From Hymenopus coronatus (taxonomy: Eukaryota > Arthropoda > Insecta > Mantodea > Hymenopodidae): 64,000 nucleotides of DNA. Position numbers and translations under genes: made by a program. The notes under the pieces are model-generated. The model saw only the letters and a list, made by a program, of their open reading frames with translations. It did no database searches and was not told where the DNA came from. Of the stretch, positions 11,761 to 22,620 are shown one piece after another. The stretch is from NCBI GenBank assembly GCA_030762935.1, contig CM060899.1, positions 58,330,501 through 58,394,500 of the forward strand, given 5' to 3'. The stretch's first letter is position 1; each line of letters opens with the position of its first letter.

Positions 11761-12327
11761 TATTCGATTAGATCGCGTTTTGTAGGTTCATGATGGCCAA
11801 GTAGACCTTGAACATATAACATGTCAAAGCATACAAAATTAAATACACCAAGTATACAACATTTAAACTTCTCGCATTACAATTAATAGTAAGCATCGTA
11901 AACTTTCAAGTACATTAAAACTTAAGACAGGTATTAAACATTAAAAAGTATATTATTCGACTTTTACAGATTGTGTTACTATAAGTGTTTACATCCTTGT
12001 ATACAAAGGTGTCCAAAGTATTAAATATTTACATAAAAGTTGTCAATGTAATTTCTAAATTGTTAGTTATTACTCTCAAACTACATATACAAGGTATACA
12101 TTTCAAATTACATTGTTAAAATATATGCAATACATATTAATTTTATAGTCCATTTAATGTAACAGTTACTAAACACAAAAAACCGTCACTTTTAGTCCGC
12201 GACATATAACTTAGTGTTTTTATTTTTACTTATATGTAATGAATTTCAAAATTTGGTATTAAAATATACGTTTTGAAATTAAAATGTGGGTACATTGACA
12301 TATTAAAGACTCTTAATGTTTACATCC
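11761..12327. mobile_element. Unclassified AT-rich insertion inside element A
   Basis: About 570 bp with no similarity to element A separates two parts of one copy. The flanks read TTAAGTTATTAT on the left and CTAACTTTTATCAT on the right, possibly a decayed target duplication. No coding capacity; family unknown. Confidence 0.5.
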
Positions 12328-12748
12328 TAACTTTTATCATTTTTTACGGTTAAAAGTTACGCAAAACTCATTCAGAATGAAGAAGAATTCAGAGTCATGT
12401 AAGTATATAATATACGTAATTTTAATCAAAATCATTATAACTGTTTTTGAGAAATTCAAAATTTTCAAAAATGTTTCCACATAAAGTGTTGTTTGGGGTG
12501 GGGAGATTTTCTTGAAAATCTTCGTGTCGCATGTTTGAGATATAGTAATCTTAAATACCAAGTTTGGCATTTAAAAGACTTTTTGTTTTTCAGTTATACT
12601 GTCCTTGAACACACATTGACCTTTTTCTAAAAACACTTATTTTTGGATTCATGGGGTCTCTAAACGTATACTTCCGGTGAAACTTCGTTACCAAATATTT
12701 GAGCGGAATACATTACCTTTCCATCTACTATGTGCTAGAGAAAGTAAT
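12328..12748 (-). mobile_element. Element A copy, second part of an interrupted copy
   Basis: Continues from 11760 with GCAAAACTCATTCAGAATGA, GGTGGGGAGATTTTCTTGAA and ACTTCCGGTGAAACTTCG, ending in a shortened palindromic end (TTTCCATCTACTATGTGCTA, then GAGAAAGT). Confidence 0.82.
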
Positions 12749-12784
12749 AAATAAAACGTTAAGACAAAAATACAAACACTCAAC

Positions 12785-13560
12785 AAAAAATCTGAAGCAC
12801 ATAGCTCTCTCTAGCTGTTCTATAAACCTCTTACAAAAGATTCTTCTTCCTTTTTACACCATGCTAATCGAGATAAACATTAGCAGAATGTTCTTACTAC
12901 TTAGTTCCTTATAAGTAGAAGAAAACAGAAGGAATACACTTTGCTAAAGGGATAGTCATGTGTTTTATAAGTTATCGCTATGCGATTGTCATTGAGATTT
13001 GCTTCTTTGCTTGGTCAGAAGTAAAACAAAAGAAACACGGAAACTTCCTGTCTGAGAAATGTATTTTAAAATTGAGACAAATAACAAGGAATATCTCGTA
13101 AACGATTACCTCTACAACGAAAACGTGTAGGTGATAAATTGTGTGTTTTGATGAGATCTACAATTTTTATGAAGTAATTTTTTTCTAACTCTTACGATTT
13201 ACTAACTGTGCAAAAGTCATTCAAAATGAAGAGGACTTAGAGGTTATTTCCAGCAAGTTCGACATACCTATAAGTTTTACTTGTAATGTAAATATACTTA
13301 ATATACGGCATCTTAATAAAAATCGTTAGAGCCGTTTTATCGAAAATCACAATTTTCGAGAAAAAATTTTTTGTAAAGGGTGGTTTGGGGTGAAATTCTC
13401 TTGAAAATCTTGATGTCGAATCTTGGGAAATACTGAAGTTAAATACCAAGATTGGTATTTAACGGACTTTTCGTTTTTGAGTTACGCTGACCAGAGACGC
13501 ACGCACGCACGCACGCACACACACATACATACACTGACCTTTTTCTAAAAAATCTGTTTT
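12785..13560 (-). mobile_element. Element A copy lacking its palindromic end
   Basis: Starts AAAAAATCTGAAGCACAT and runs through all internal blocks to GACCTTTTTCTAAAAAATC, where it stops at a T-run directly abutting the next copy in opposite orientation. Its microsatellite is a (GCAC)n/(CA)n tract at 13497-13535. Confidence 0.85.
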
Positions 13561-13564
13561 TTTT

Positions 13565-13680
13565 ACTTTCTCTACATGTATTATGTACACAGTGTACAGA
13601 GAAGGTATTGATTGCACTCCGCCCAAAAATTCAATACCGAGATTTCACCGGAAATATATGTTTTAGGGTCCCCTGTATCC

Positions 13681-13714
<34 letters not shown>

Positions 13715-14446
13715 CATTTTCAGAAAAAGATCCGGCTGTGTGTCTCGGTGTGTCTGTGAACACGATAACTCAAAAACAAAAAGTCAGTAAAATACCAAAC
13801 TTGGTATTTAAGTTTAGTATCTTACAGGGATGCGACACGAAGATTTTGAGAAAAATCCCCCACCCCAAACTACCCTTTACATAGAGTTTTTTTCGAAAAA
13901 TTTTACTTTCTGAAAAATGGCTATAACGATTTTGATTAAAATATCGTATATTAAAGATATTTGCCTGAAAAATAAAATGTATATCTTGAATTTTCTGGGT
14001 CTAGCTTCTCAAGACAACTTTATTCTGGATGAAATTTTACGGAATTTTGCATAACTGCTAAACCGTATGAGATGGACAAAAACGTACCACAAAAAATGCA
14101 GAGCACGTTAAAACACACAATATATGTTATTTTTTTCGTGGAGTTGGTCGTTTTTTAGTTGTTCCTTGTTTTTGGTTTCAGCTTTGAAAAACATACCTTT
14201 CTCATATAGGAATTTGTCAACTACTGTCCACTCAAACGCAGGAACTTCAGTCACCTAGTAACCAGCTTTTGCCTATCACTTTGACCTATGGTACTGCCTT
14301 ATTTCGCTTCTACTTACAAGGAAGCAAGTAATAAGACTATTTCTGCTAATTTTTTCTCGATTAGCTTGAAGTAAGCAGAGGTATGCTCTTTTTAACAATT
14401 GCAGAGATGTAGAGAATGTCATGTGAATGGAACACATCAGATGTTT
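13565..14446 (+). mobile_element. Element A copy, full-length
   Basis: Palindromic end ACTTTCTCTACATGTATTAT through ACAGAGAAGG, all internal blocks, an A/AAAG tract at 13681-13710 in the variable region, and a terminus GTCATGTGAATGG then ACACATCAGAT. With the preceding minus copy it forms an inverted pair. Confidence 0.9.
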
Positions 14447-14904
14447 ATAATTAAGTAATAATAATTGAGCATATATTATTCCAAATGTCTTTTGACCTAG
14501 TGCCTAAACTAAATTTTGGTTCTCTCCATTCTTCTTAGGTTATGCTATGTACAAATGTTATCATTTGGTTTCATAACGTCCTGTAAAGCAGTTAAACATT
14601 GAGTTAAAAGTGGCTAAACTAACTCTTGTCCACTATAAAATGGCGTTCTTGTTTAGTTTTCCGTAAATTTCTAAGAATAGACAATAGACGTTATGAAAAT
14701 AAGCGCCTCACTTTAACATATCTCTGACTACATTTTACTCCAAGGGGACAGCAAGAATCTTATCATTGACGGCACCATGGGGATCATATTCTGTATCGCC
14801 TTCTTTATGTTCGTCGTTTGAGTCACTGATTTCTAAGAACTCGTATACAACGATAATAGTATTTCGCCTTACATTCAACGGTTAATTTTATTTGACGAAA
14901 CAAG
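14447..14904. other. Unassigned interval
   Basis: No recognised coding or repeat feature beyond short AT-rich stretches. Confidence 0.45.
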
Positions 14905-15110
14905 GGTACTGACTAAGGATCATAGATGGCAAATATGGATAGTTAAAGAGACTTTATAAATAGCAAAACATCCTCAAAATGTGAACCTCGACAACGGTCA
15001 CATATCAATATCTGGTGCAACATTGCACAAAGTAAGGAAAACACAATATAAGACCATATGTATGGAGACGGGAAGACCAGAAATGTAGCGGCTTCCTCAT
15101 TGATCAACAC
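14905..15110 (+). pseudogene. Possible retroelement ORF tail
   Basis: One frame reads DRRWQIWIVKETL followed by IAKHPQNVNLDNGHIS, in the style of the C-terminal tail of some insect Penelope-like or GIY-YIG-bearing retroelement proteins (KEALEIxKHxNNxNLDxG). It is short and broken by a stop. Confidence 0.35.
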
Positions 15111-15354
15111 TGGAAACTAATCAGCACTGCACTTCAGCGGTGTCACTGGGGGCCATCGGTACTCCAATGGTGTCCCCCGACGAATACCACCCCAGGACGG
15201 ACGGCCTTTACTGGTAAGATGAAGGGTATTAGATTATTAGGCGGTGGTAAGGCGGTACGATAACTGTAGGGAAGATTTTTTAAGGGAAGAGTGAAGTGAA
15301 GGAGTTTGCTTGATGGCAAGTGGATGTATATCATTGGCCGAGGACAAGTCTGGG

Positions 15355-15790
15355 GCGCTTGTAGCGCTCCCCGAGGTTGATGTCATTAAAGTTGTTTGGG
15401 AGGGAGCTGTAGAACCTCTGGGAAAGGATGAGGATGGAGTCTGTTAGGGTTGGGAAGGAGAGGTCTCGATGAATGTTGTGGTTGGGAATGTACTAACCGC
15501 ATTTACTGCTGCCTGGAGGTAGCGGATTTGAAGTACTTGTAAGCGGGAGAGGTGGGATTTTGCGGCGAGGCCCCAGACTTGGCACCCGTAAGTGATTGCG
15601 GGTCGCAGGACCTGTTTGAAAAGCAGCACTTTGTTGTGGATTGATATTATCACCGACTTCCTCGCATTGCCATCCGTCGACTAACTCTGTGGCCAGCTCT
15701 TCAATGTGGGGCTTCCACGTCAACCTATGTTCAACACTTCACCTGGCCTGCGTCGCCCAATGGACATCTCCATCGGATATACGTAGGTTG
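15355..15790 (-). pseudogene. Jockey-like LINE reverse-transcriptase C-terminal relic
   Basis: On the minus strand, in two overlapping frames, the sequence reads RLTWKPHIEELATELVDGWQ, then VLLFKQVLRPAITYGCQVWG, AAKSHLSRLQVLQIRYLQA, and DLSFPTLTDSILILSQRFYS with KRPRLVLGQ at the end. The order TWKPHI, LRPxxTYGxxVWG, AKSHxxxLQxLQN, FYxxL is characteristic of jockey-clade LINE proteins after the RT palm. At least two frameshifts break it, and the YxDD box is absent. Confidence 0.82.
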
Positions 15791-15988
15791 GGGTTGCTCT
15801 CTTAATCCAATTTTACGGCGCGGGCCCGCGAGAAAATATAAAATACTCCAATTCTCACGCCTCCCATTGTGCTATCAATGGACAAATCACAATATGTAAT
15901 CGCCTTGGACCTTATAGTATAAATAGGGTGACAACTAGAACACATTACACAGTAGCCCACAGACGGCCCCAACAAGAGGCGCTGATAT

Positions 15989-16704
15989 AAAAATCTGATG
16001 TGTACCATTCACATGACTTTCTCCATATCCCTGCAACAAATAATACTTAAAAAGCTTATATTTCTAATTACTTTATGCTAATCAGAAAAAAATAGCAGAA
16101 ATAGTCTTATTACTCGCAACCTTGTAAGTAGAAGCGAAATAACGGACAACCGTAGGTTACAGTGATAGTCAAAAGCTGGTTGCTATGTCAATGAAGTTCC
16201 TTTGTTTATATGGATAGGAGTTGTCAAGTTCCAGTATGAGAAAAGTATACGTTTTTCATAGCAGAAACCAAAAATAAAGAATGTCACAAAAACGACGAAC
16301 TCCACGAAAAAAATGTATATAACATAAATTGTGTGTTTTAATGTGCTCTACATTTTTTGTGTAGTAAGTTTTTGTCTATCTCTTACGGTTTAGCAGTCAT
16401 TCAAAATTCCGTAAAATTCATCCGGAATAAACTATTCTTCAGAGGCTATTCCCAGAAAATTTAAGATATACATTTCATTTGTCAGGTAAATATGTTTAAT
16501 ATCCGAAATTTTAATCAAAATCGTTAGAGCCATTTTTGAGAAAATCAAAATTTTCGAAAAAAAGTTCCATGTAAAGGGTAGTTTGGTGTGGGGGGATTTT
16601 TCTCAAAATCTTCGTGTCGCATCCCTGGAAGATACTAAACTTGAATACCAAGTTTGGTAGTTTACCGACTTTTCGTTTTTGAGTTATCGTGTTCATAGAC
16701 ACAC

Positions 16705-16739
<35 letters not shown>

Positions 16740-16874
16740 CCTTTTTGTGAAAATGCTTTTTTTGGATATTGGGGACCCTAAAACATATATTTCCGGTGAA
16801 ATCTCGGTATCGAATTTTTGGTGAAGTGCAATACTTTCTCTATACACTATGTACATAGTGCGTATGGAGAAAGT
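15989..16874 (-). mobile_element. Element A copy, full-length, tandem member 1
   Basis: Runs from AAAAATCTGATGTG to the palindromic end closing GTGCGTATGGAGAAAGT, with a (CA)n tract at 16698-16738. It is joined directly, with only A residues between, to the next copy in the same orientation. Confidence 0.92.
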
Positions 16875-17340
16875 AAAAAATCTGTGTTCCATTAACATGA
16901 ATTTCTCTACATCTATGCAACAAAGTATTATTAAAAAGCTTATGCTTCTATTTACTTCATTCTAATCGAAAAAAAAAATAGCAGAAATAGTCTTATTACT
17001 TGCTTCTTTGTAAATAGAAGCGGAATAAGGGAGTACCATAGGTTAAACTGATAGCCAAAGACTGATTGCTATGTGACAAGTTCCTTTGTTTGTATGGAAA
17101 GGAGTTGACAAATTCCTGCATGAGAAAAGCATAAGTTTTTCAAAGCTGAAACAAAAAAACAAGGAAAATATCTTTAAGACGATCAATTCCGCGAACAAAA
17201 TGTATATAACATAAATTGTGTATATTAATGTGCTCTACATTTTTTATGTCATAAGTTTTTGTCCATCTCTTATGGTTTAGCAGTTATGTAAAATTCCGTA
17301 AAATTCATCCAGAATAAAGTAGTCTTCAGAGGTTATTCCT
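16875..17340 (-). mobile_element. Element A copy, truncated, tandem member 2
   Basis: Begins AAAAAATCTGTGTTCCATTA immediately after the end of the previous copy and stops after AGTCTTCAGAGGTTATTCCT, about halfway along the element. Head-to-tail joining without host sequence is compatible with rolling-circle replication or recombination. Confidence 0.88.
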
Positions 17341-17910
17341 TGATTTTCGATGTGAATGGCCCTTTACTTCCACCACCACCACTACTACTACTTTAGGGAG
17401 TTTATTTTACTCCCATGGCTGTTCTAGGACTTATTTCGCCCTTCAGCCTTGTATTTTTATTTTTAATCAGTTATTTTCGCGGGAAAGAGGCATCATGCGT
17501 TGTTTCTCATCTTTTTTTTTCTTTTCTTTATTGAAAATCATTTGTACAATATTTTAACATTTTCTGCTACTTCTAATATTTGTTTAGAACATTTCGGTGC
17601 TGTCTTCACATATTTTATGGATGCCGTGTTTGTAGTTTTCTTGCATTTTCTTGAGGTTATCAGCGATTTGGTTGAGGGATGAAATGCTTAGTTCCTTAAA
17701 GTGGTCGGTGTCTTCTGAGGGGCGTGGTATCGTTCTGGTGCTCAGTGTGTGCTTCGATGTTTGTATTAAGCCTGTCAATTTGTTGACTGAAGTTGTTGAA
17801 CAGATTCCTCAGAAAGGGATCGGCGTCGAAACATTCAAAGAATTCAAGCCAGCGAATTCATGGATTCGAAACCCTGATGGCTTAACATCAAGTGAATGGC
17901 ATGAATCTAT
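17341..17910. other. Unassigned interval, less AT-rich
   Basis: Contains CCACCACCACCACTACTACT near 17370-17390 and a 64-residue minus-strand frame at 17584-17778 with a helical stretch (LNQIADNLKKMQENY) of no recognised family. It is bounded on both sides by element A copies and may be an unidentified retroelement piece. Confidence 0.4.
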
Positions 17911-18740
17911 AAAAATCTGACGAGTTCTATTCACATGAGTTTCTCTACATCGCTGTAACAAATTATTGTTAAAAAGCACATTCTTCTATCTACTATATGA
18001 TAATCGAGATAAACATCAACAAAAATTGTCTTAATTACTTGTTCCTTGTAAGTAGAAAAAAAATTAAGGGAATTTGCTAGGCTAAAACGATAGTCAAACT
18101 CATCAAAGATCAAAATCCTTTTCAACTTTCCGTGTGAGAAAAGTATTTTGAATCTGATAAAAATAAGAAGAAATATCTCAGAAATGGTCAATTCCACGAA
18201 AAAACGTGTATGACATAAATTGTGTGTTTTACGTATTCTATATTTTTTGTGGAGTAAGTTTCTTTTTCTCTCTTATGGTTTACCAGTTACAAAAAATCAG
18301 CAAAATTCATTCAGAATAAAGAGGTTTTCATAGGTTATTTCCAGAATATTCAAGATATAAATTGTATTTGCCATATAAATATCTTTAATACACGTTATTT
18401 TAATCAAAATCGTTAGCGCCATTTTTGAGAAAATCAAAATGTTTGACTTTTTTCCATGTAAAGGGAAGTTTGGGTTGGGTGGTGTTTTCTCAAAATCCTC
18501 GTGTCGCTTCCCTGGGGGATACTAAACTTAAATACCAAGTTTGGTATTTTGCAGATTTTTCGTTTTGGAGTTATGTTCACAGACACACACACACACACAC
18601 TGACCTTTTTCTACAAGTTTTTTTTTTCCATACAGGGGATCCTAAAGCATATATTTCCCGTGAAATCTCGGTATCGAATTTTTGGGTGGAGTGCAATACC
18701 TTCTCTATACACTATGTACATAGTATGTGTAGAGAAAGTA
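17911..18740 (-). mobile_element. Element A copy, full-length
   Basis: From AAAAATCTGACGAGTTC to the palindromic end (ACTATGTACATAGTATGTGT then AGAGAAAGT). Its palindromic end faces the R2-like fragment. Confidence 0.9.
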
Positions 18741-18774
18741 AAAATGACAGCTAATGTATGCATTCCATACGGGG

Positions 18775-19248
18775 TAAATCGCAATTAACAGCCTCTGTCG
18801 GCGATGCCACAGAGAGATAGAAACTCTTGCACACTTTTTTGGGATCTTACCCTCATGGAGAAGTATTACGCAACTCTCGCCATCACAACATTCGCCGACG
18901 AACTGCGAACGAACAACTACAAGGTCTTCGAAGAAGTCCACGGATTGGAAACTAACGGTAGCACAAGACGAATTGGCGTGATTGCAATTCAAGAAGACAC
19001 AAAAATAAGATTTACCATCGACCCTACGTTAGATTTGAAAAGCTCAAAGAGAAAAGGGATATTTTACACACCCACAACCCCATACTTCAAGGCAAAGTAC
19101 GATCTAAATATCATAAAGGTAGTTGGTCTGGTGGTTGGAGCTTATTTGTTCAATACCTGGAAAAAGTTTGGAGGAAGAAATAAAAGAAATTGCCATATCT
19201 GCGATAAGAGGTTCAATTTCTCTTCTTCGAAATCATTTGCATAAATAA
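18775..19248 (+). pseudogene. R2-like LINE C-terminal endonuclease relic
   Basis: The segment at 18793-18846 encodes LCRRCHREIETLAHFFGI, a Cys/Cys/His motif. After a frameshift near 18840-18850 a second frame, open to the stop at 19242-19244, reads FEEVHGLETNGSTRRIGVIA, FTIDPTLDLKSS, YFKAKYDLNIIKVVGLVVGA. CCHC-type motif, then RRxDxxA, IDPT and YxxKY, is the order in the restriction-like endonuclease at the C-terminus of R2-group non-LTR retrotransposons. The catalytic aspartate expected in RRIDIIA is glycine here (RRIGVIA), so the piece would be inactive. Only the last ~150 codons remain, consistent with 5' truncation. Confidence 0.8.
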
Positions 19249-19418
19249 TCAGTTTTAGCATTTTCACGGTCTATATTTCTTTGCTATAAATTATTTATTG
19301 TATGTCAATTTTATATTATGTTTAATAACCCTTTTGCACCTTTTGGTTTTCTTTTCGATTGCTATACTAATGAAAACTGTCGATATTCATTACCTTTATA
19401 GAAGAGTTTCAAGTTTTT

Positions 19419-20487
19419 ACTTTCTCTGGCCCCTTATGTTCAATGTACATAGTGGATAGAGAAGGTATTGTATTGCACCCAAAAATTCGATACCGAGATT
19501 TCACCGCAAATACTTATTTTAGGATCCCCTGAATCCAAAAAAAAAAAAAAGGATTTTCAGAAAAAGGTTCCTGGGTGTTTGTCTATGTGTTTGTGGACAG
19601 CATAGCTTAAAAACGAAAAGACGGTTAAATACCAAACTTGGTATTTAAGTTTGGTATCTTTCAAGGATGTGACACGAAGATATTCAAGAAAATCCCCCCA
19701 CCTGTAAGTACCCTTTACATGGAAAAATGTTCGAAAATGTTGTTTTTCTTAAAAATGGCTAACGATTTTGATTAAAATACCACAAATTAAAACTATTTCT
19801 ATCACAAATAAAATGTATATCTTGAATTTTCTGGGGATAGCCCTTGAGGATCTCTCCATGCTGGATGACTTTTGCATAACTATTCAAGGATGTGACACGA
19901 AGATATTCAAGAAAATCCCCCCACCTGTAAGTACCCTTTACATGGAAAAATGTTCGAAAATGTTTTTCTTAAAAATGGCTAACGATTTTGATTAAAATAC
20001 CACAAATTAAAACTATTTCTATCACAAATAAAATGTATATCTTGAATTTTCTGGGGATAGCCCTTGAGGATCTCTCCATGCTGGATGACTTTTGCATAAC
20101 TGATAAAGCAGAAGAGGTAGATAAAAGTTTATTGCACAAAAATTGTAGCTCACGTTAAAGACACACAATTTACGTCATTTACAGTTTTTTATGGAGTTAA
20201 CCAGTTCCGAGATATTCCTTGTTATTGGTTTCAATTTTAAAACACTTAAAACTTTTCTCAAACAGCACTTTATCATTCATTTTTCATTTGTTTTACTCCT
20301 GGTCATATAAAGAGAACCGAATTTCAATCACCTAGCACCCAGCTTATAAAAGATTTGACAATTGCTTTAGCCTACTGTTGTCCTTTATTTCTTATCTGAT
20401 TATAGGAAAATACGTAATTAAACTTCCGTAAGGATAATTTGTTACAGAATAGGTACAGAAAATCACGTGAATGGCACATATCCGATT
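19419..20487 (+). mobile_element. Element A copy with internal tandem duplication
   Basis: Palindromic end ACTTTCTCTGGCCCCTTATG through TAGAGAAGG, then the normal blocks. The segment 19661-19883 is repeated at 19884-20103 before the element continues to its small-hairpin end (CACGTGAATGGCACATATCC). Confidence 0.9.
19661..20103 (+). repeat. 223-bp near-exact tandem duplication
   Basis: Two head-to-tail units start with TCAAGGATGTGACACGAAGA at 19661 and 19884. By eye they differ mainly by a 3-base gap (AATGTTGTTTTTC versus AATGTTTTTC). The join lies at a short TCAAGGA homology, suggesting slippage or microhomology-mediated duplication. Confidence 0.93.
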
Positions 20488-20569
20488 TTGTTCATCTTAA
20501 AACGAACTTAATGATACTTTTTATTTATACCAATTAAATGTTTTGTGGCGTATATCATTTGTATGGTAT

Positions 20570-20856
20570 TCCTTTGTTATTATTCGGGTTTTCAAATATT
20601 TTATACTCCTCGCCCCCTTATCTTCTTTTGTTTAGCAAACAGAACAGAATTTCATTGTCATCACACAGAGACCACTGTGAAAATATTTGTCTACAAATCT
20701 AGCTTACCTTGTTCTTCTGAAACCTATAAGGGAGAGTGTTAATGAATCCTGAAGGTTTATCTGTAATAACCAGAAGTGTAGAGAACAAGCTTTTGAAAGA
20801 ATACTTTGTAGAAGAGTGTGCAGAGAAAGTCGTGTGAATACAGTGTATAAGATTTT
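20570..20856 (+). mobile_element. Element A 3' half, decayed
   Basis: Weakly matches the second half of the element (TTCCTTTGTTATTATTCGGG, AACAGAACAGAATTTCATTG) and ends GAGAAAGTCGTGTGAATACA. Confidence 0.55.
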
Positions 20857-20930
20857 TGCATTTCACCCAAAATTTCGATACCGAGATTTCATTGGAAATA
20901 TACTCGTACGTTTTAGGGCGTCCTGAATTT

Positions 20931-20964
<34 letters not shown>

Positions 20965-21478
20965 AAAGAAGGCTTCAGAAAAATGTTCGAACGCGTGTTT
21001 CTGTGTGCGATCCATATGTGTATCTGTGAACAGCATAACTCAAAAACGAAAGTCTGATAAATACCAACTTTGGTGTTTAACATCTGCCATGGTTGCGGCA
21101 CGAAGGTTTTAAAAAAAAAAAAAAAATCCATACGCCGAACTACCCTTTATGAGCAAACTTTTTTTGGAAAGTTTGATTTATTCAAAATTGACTCTAATGA
21201 TTTGTTTTAAAATACCAAATGTTTAAAAATATATATTTTCATCACAAATAAAATGTATATCTTGATTTTCTGGGAATAGCTTTTGAAGCTCTCTTCTTTT
21301 GAGTTATCGTGTTCATGGATACATGGATACACACACACCCGGACCTTTTCCTAAAAATGCTTATTTTGGATACAGGGGACCCTAAAACGTGCATTTCCTG
21401 TGAAATATCTGTATCGTATTCTTTGATGGAATGTAATACCTTCTCTACACACTGCACATAGTACTTGTAGAGAAAGTA
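20857..21478. mobile_element. Fold-back chimera of two element A fragments
   Basis: From about 20860 to 21293 the palindromic-end half lies in + orientation (CACCCAAAATTTCGATACCG, TAGCTTTTGAAGCTCTCTTC). At about 21294 it switches directly to the minus orientation (TTGAGTTATCGTGTTCATGG), running to a second palindromic end (CTTGTAGAGAAAGT). Two palindrome-side halves are therefore joined in inverted orientation. Long A-runs occur at 20942-20967 and 21109-21126. Confidence 0.8.
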
Positions 21479-21479
21479 A

Positions 21480-21866
21480 ACATCTATACAGAAATATAGA
21501 AATGTTACTTCTAGTGTACCCTAGAGTAGGGAATGTGGCACATCCACTGAGGTAACTGTAGCAGAAAGTCTAGCGCGGTCCACTTTAGGCCGGCGTACCT
21601 GCCAAGGTCGCTAAGCTGCGATCAGCTGCTGGCTTAACACGATTTGCCTGGCAAGTGGACTGGAAACAAACACTCTCTAAAATGGTGGTGGGGTACCATG
21701 ACAACACATGCCGCGCGCCACCACTTGTGCACCAAAGCGTTTCATCACGCTTGCGCATGTAGTCATGAATTCACATTTAATGCTATACCGAAATTGCACG
21801 TGTTGAGATAAATGCTGACAAACGCAGTCGCGACTGTCCAATTTTCAACCATTATACTACTTTCAC
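21480..21866. other. Unassigned interval, moderately GC-rich
   Basis: Contains GC-rich pieces such as TGCCGCGCGCCACCACTTG. No open frame with a recognised domain. Confidence 0.4.
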
Positions 21867-22620
21867 AATGAGATGAAAGCGCAGACGCAAGGAAATACCA
21901 TTCACAATGCAATCGTAAGCGCAACGCAAGAAGTTGGCACGGGTTTCTAGATCCGCAAGTTACATGCGAATATCTTCCAAGCGCTCCGCAAATTACAAAC
22001 TGAATAACATAACCAACAATACCACATAAGAAAATTCACTCAATCTTTTACAAATAAATATGTTATAAAATTACATACTAACAACTGACGCTCGCGGCAG
22101 TGAGGTCACAATAATTGCTTATTCAAAATTATTGAAAATAGTACAAACATAAAGACTTCAGAAAGCGATAAAGCTATGCATTTAATGAATTAAGAGTTTT
22201 CTCTCTGCGTCTTCGATTAATGAGAACTAAGAAATCTGAATATATCCATTAAATCAAAGAAGGATTCGCAAGGAGACTGTCATAACCTCTTGAAGGAAAT
22301 TAGACTCGGCGCGGCACTGTACGGCCAAATAGAAAAGCATGCATGTACAGCAGGTCCTGTAAAATCTTGCAGTGCGATCGTCTGTTATTGAATTCATAGG
22401 CAATGCATGGAGAAAAGAAGCAGATTTCCTCCTCATTGCATGCAACGCAAGGATAAAATTTGGAGTTTGCAAACTCTGGCGTTGCATTGCATTGCGTCTT
22501 GCGTGTTTGTATGTGAATGCTTACATTAAATAATATGAATCCAAACTCTTACGCTTACGTTGCATCTGCGTTTGCATTTCATTATAATTTTAGCATGATT
22601 TTGCTTGTTGTGAACTAGGT
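21867..22620. mobile_element. Possible TIR element with AACGCA-rich ends
   Basis: The left part carries AAAGCGCAGACGCAAGG and AATCGTAAGCGCAACGCAAG. The right part, reversed, carries AAACGCAGATGCAACGTAAG and AACACGCAAGACGCAATGCA. The similar subterminal motifs in inverted orientation suggest a non-autonomous DNA transposon. Exact ends and target duplication were not resolved and no transposase is visible. Confidence 0.4.

Noticed and set aside
13608..13884. Lys-rich plus-strand frames
   Set aside because: They read through the A-rich tract of an element A copy.
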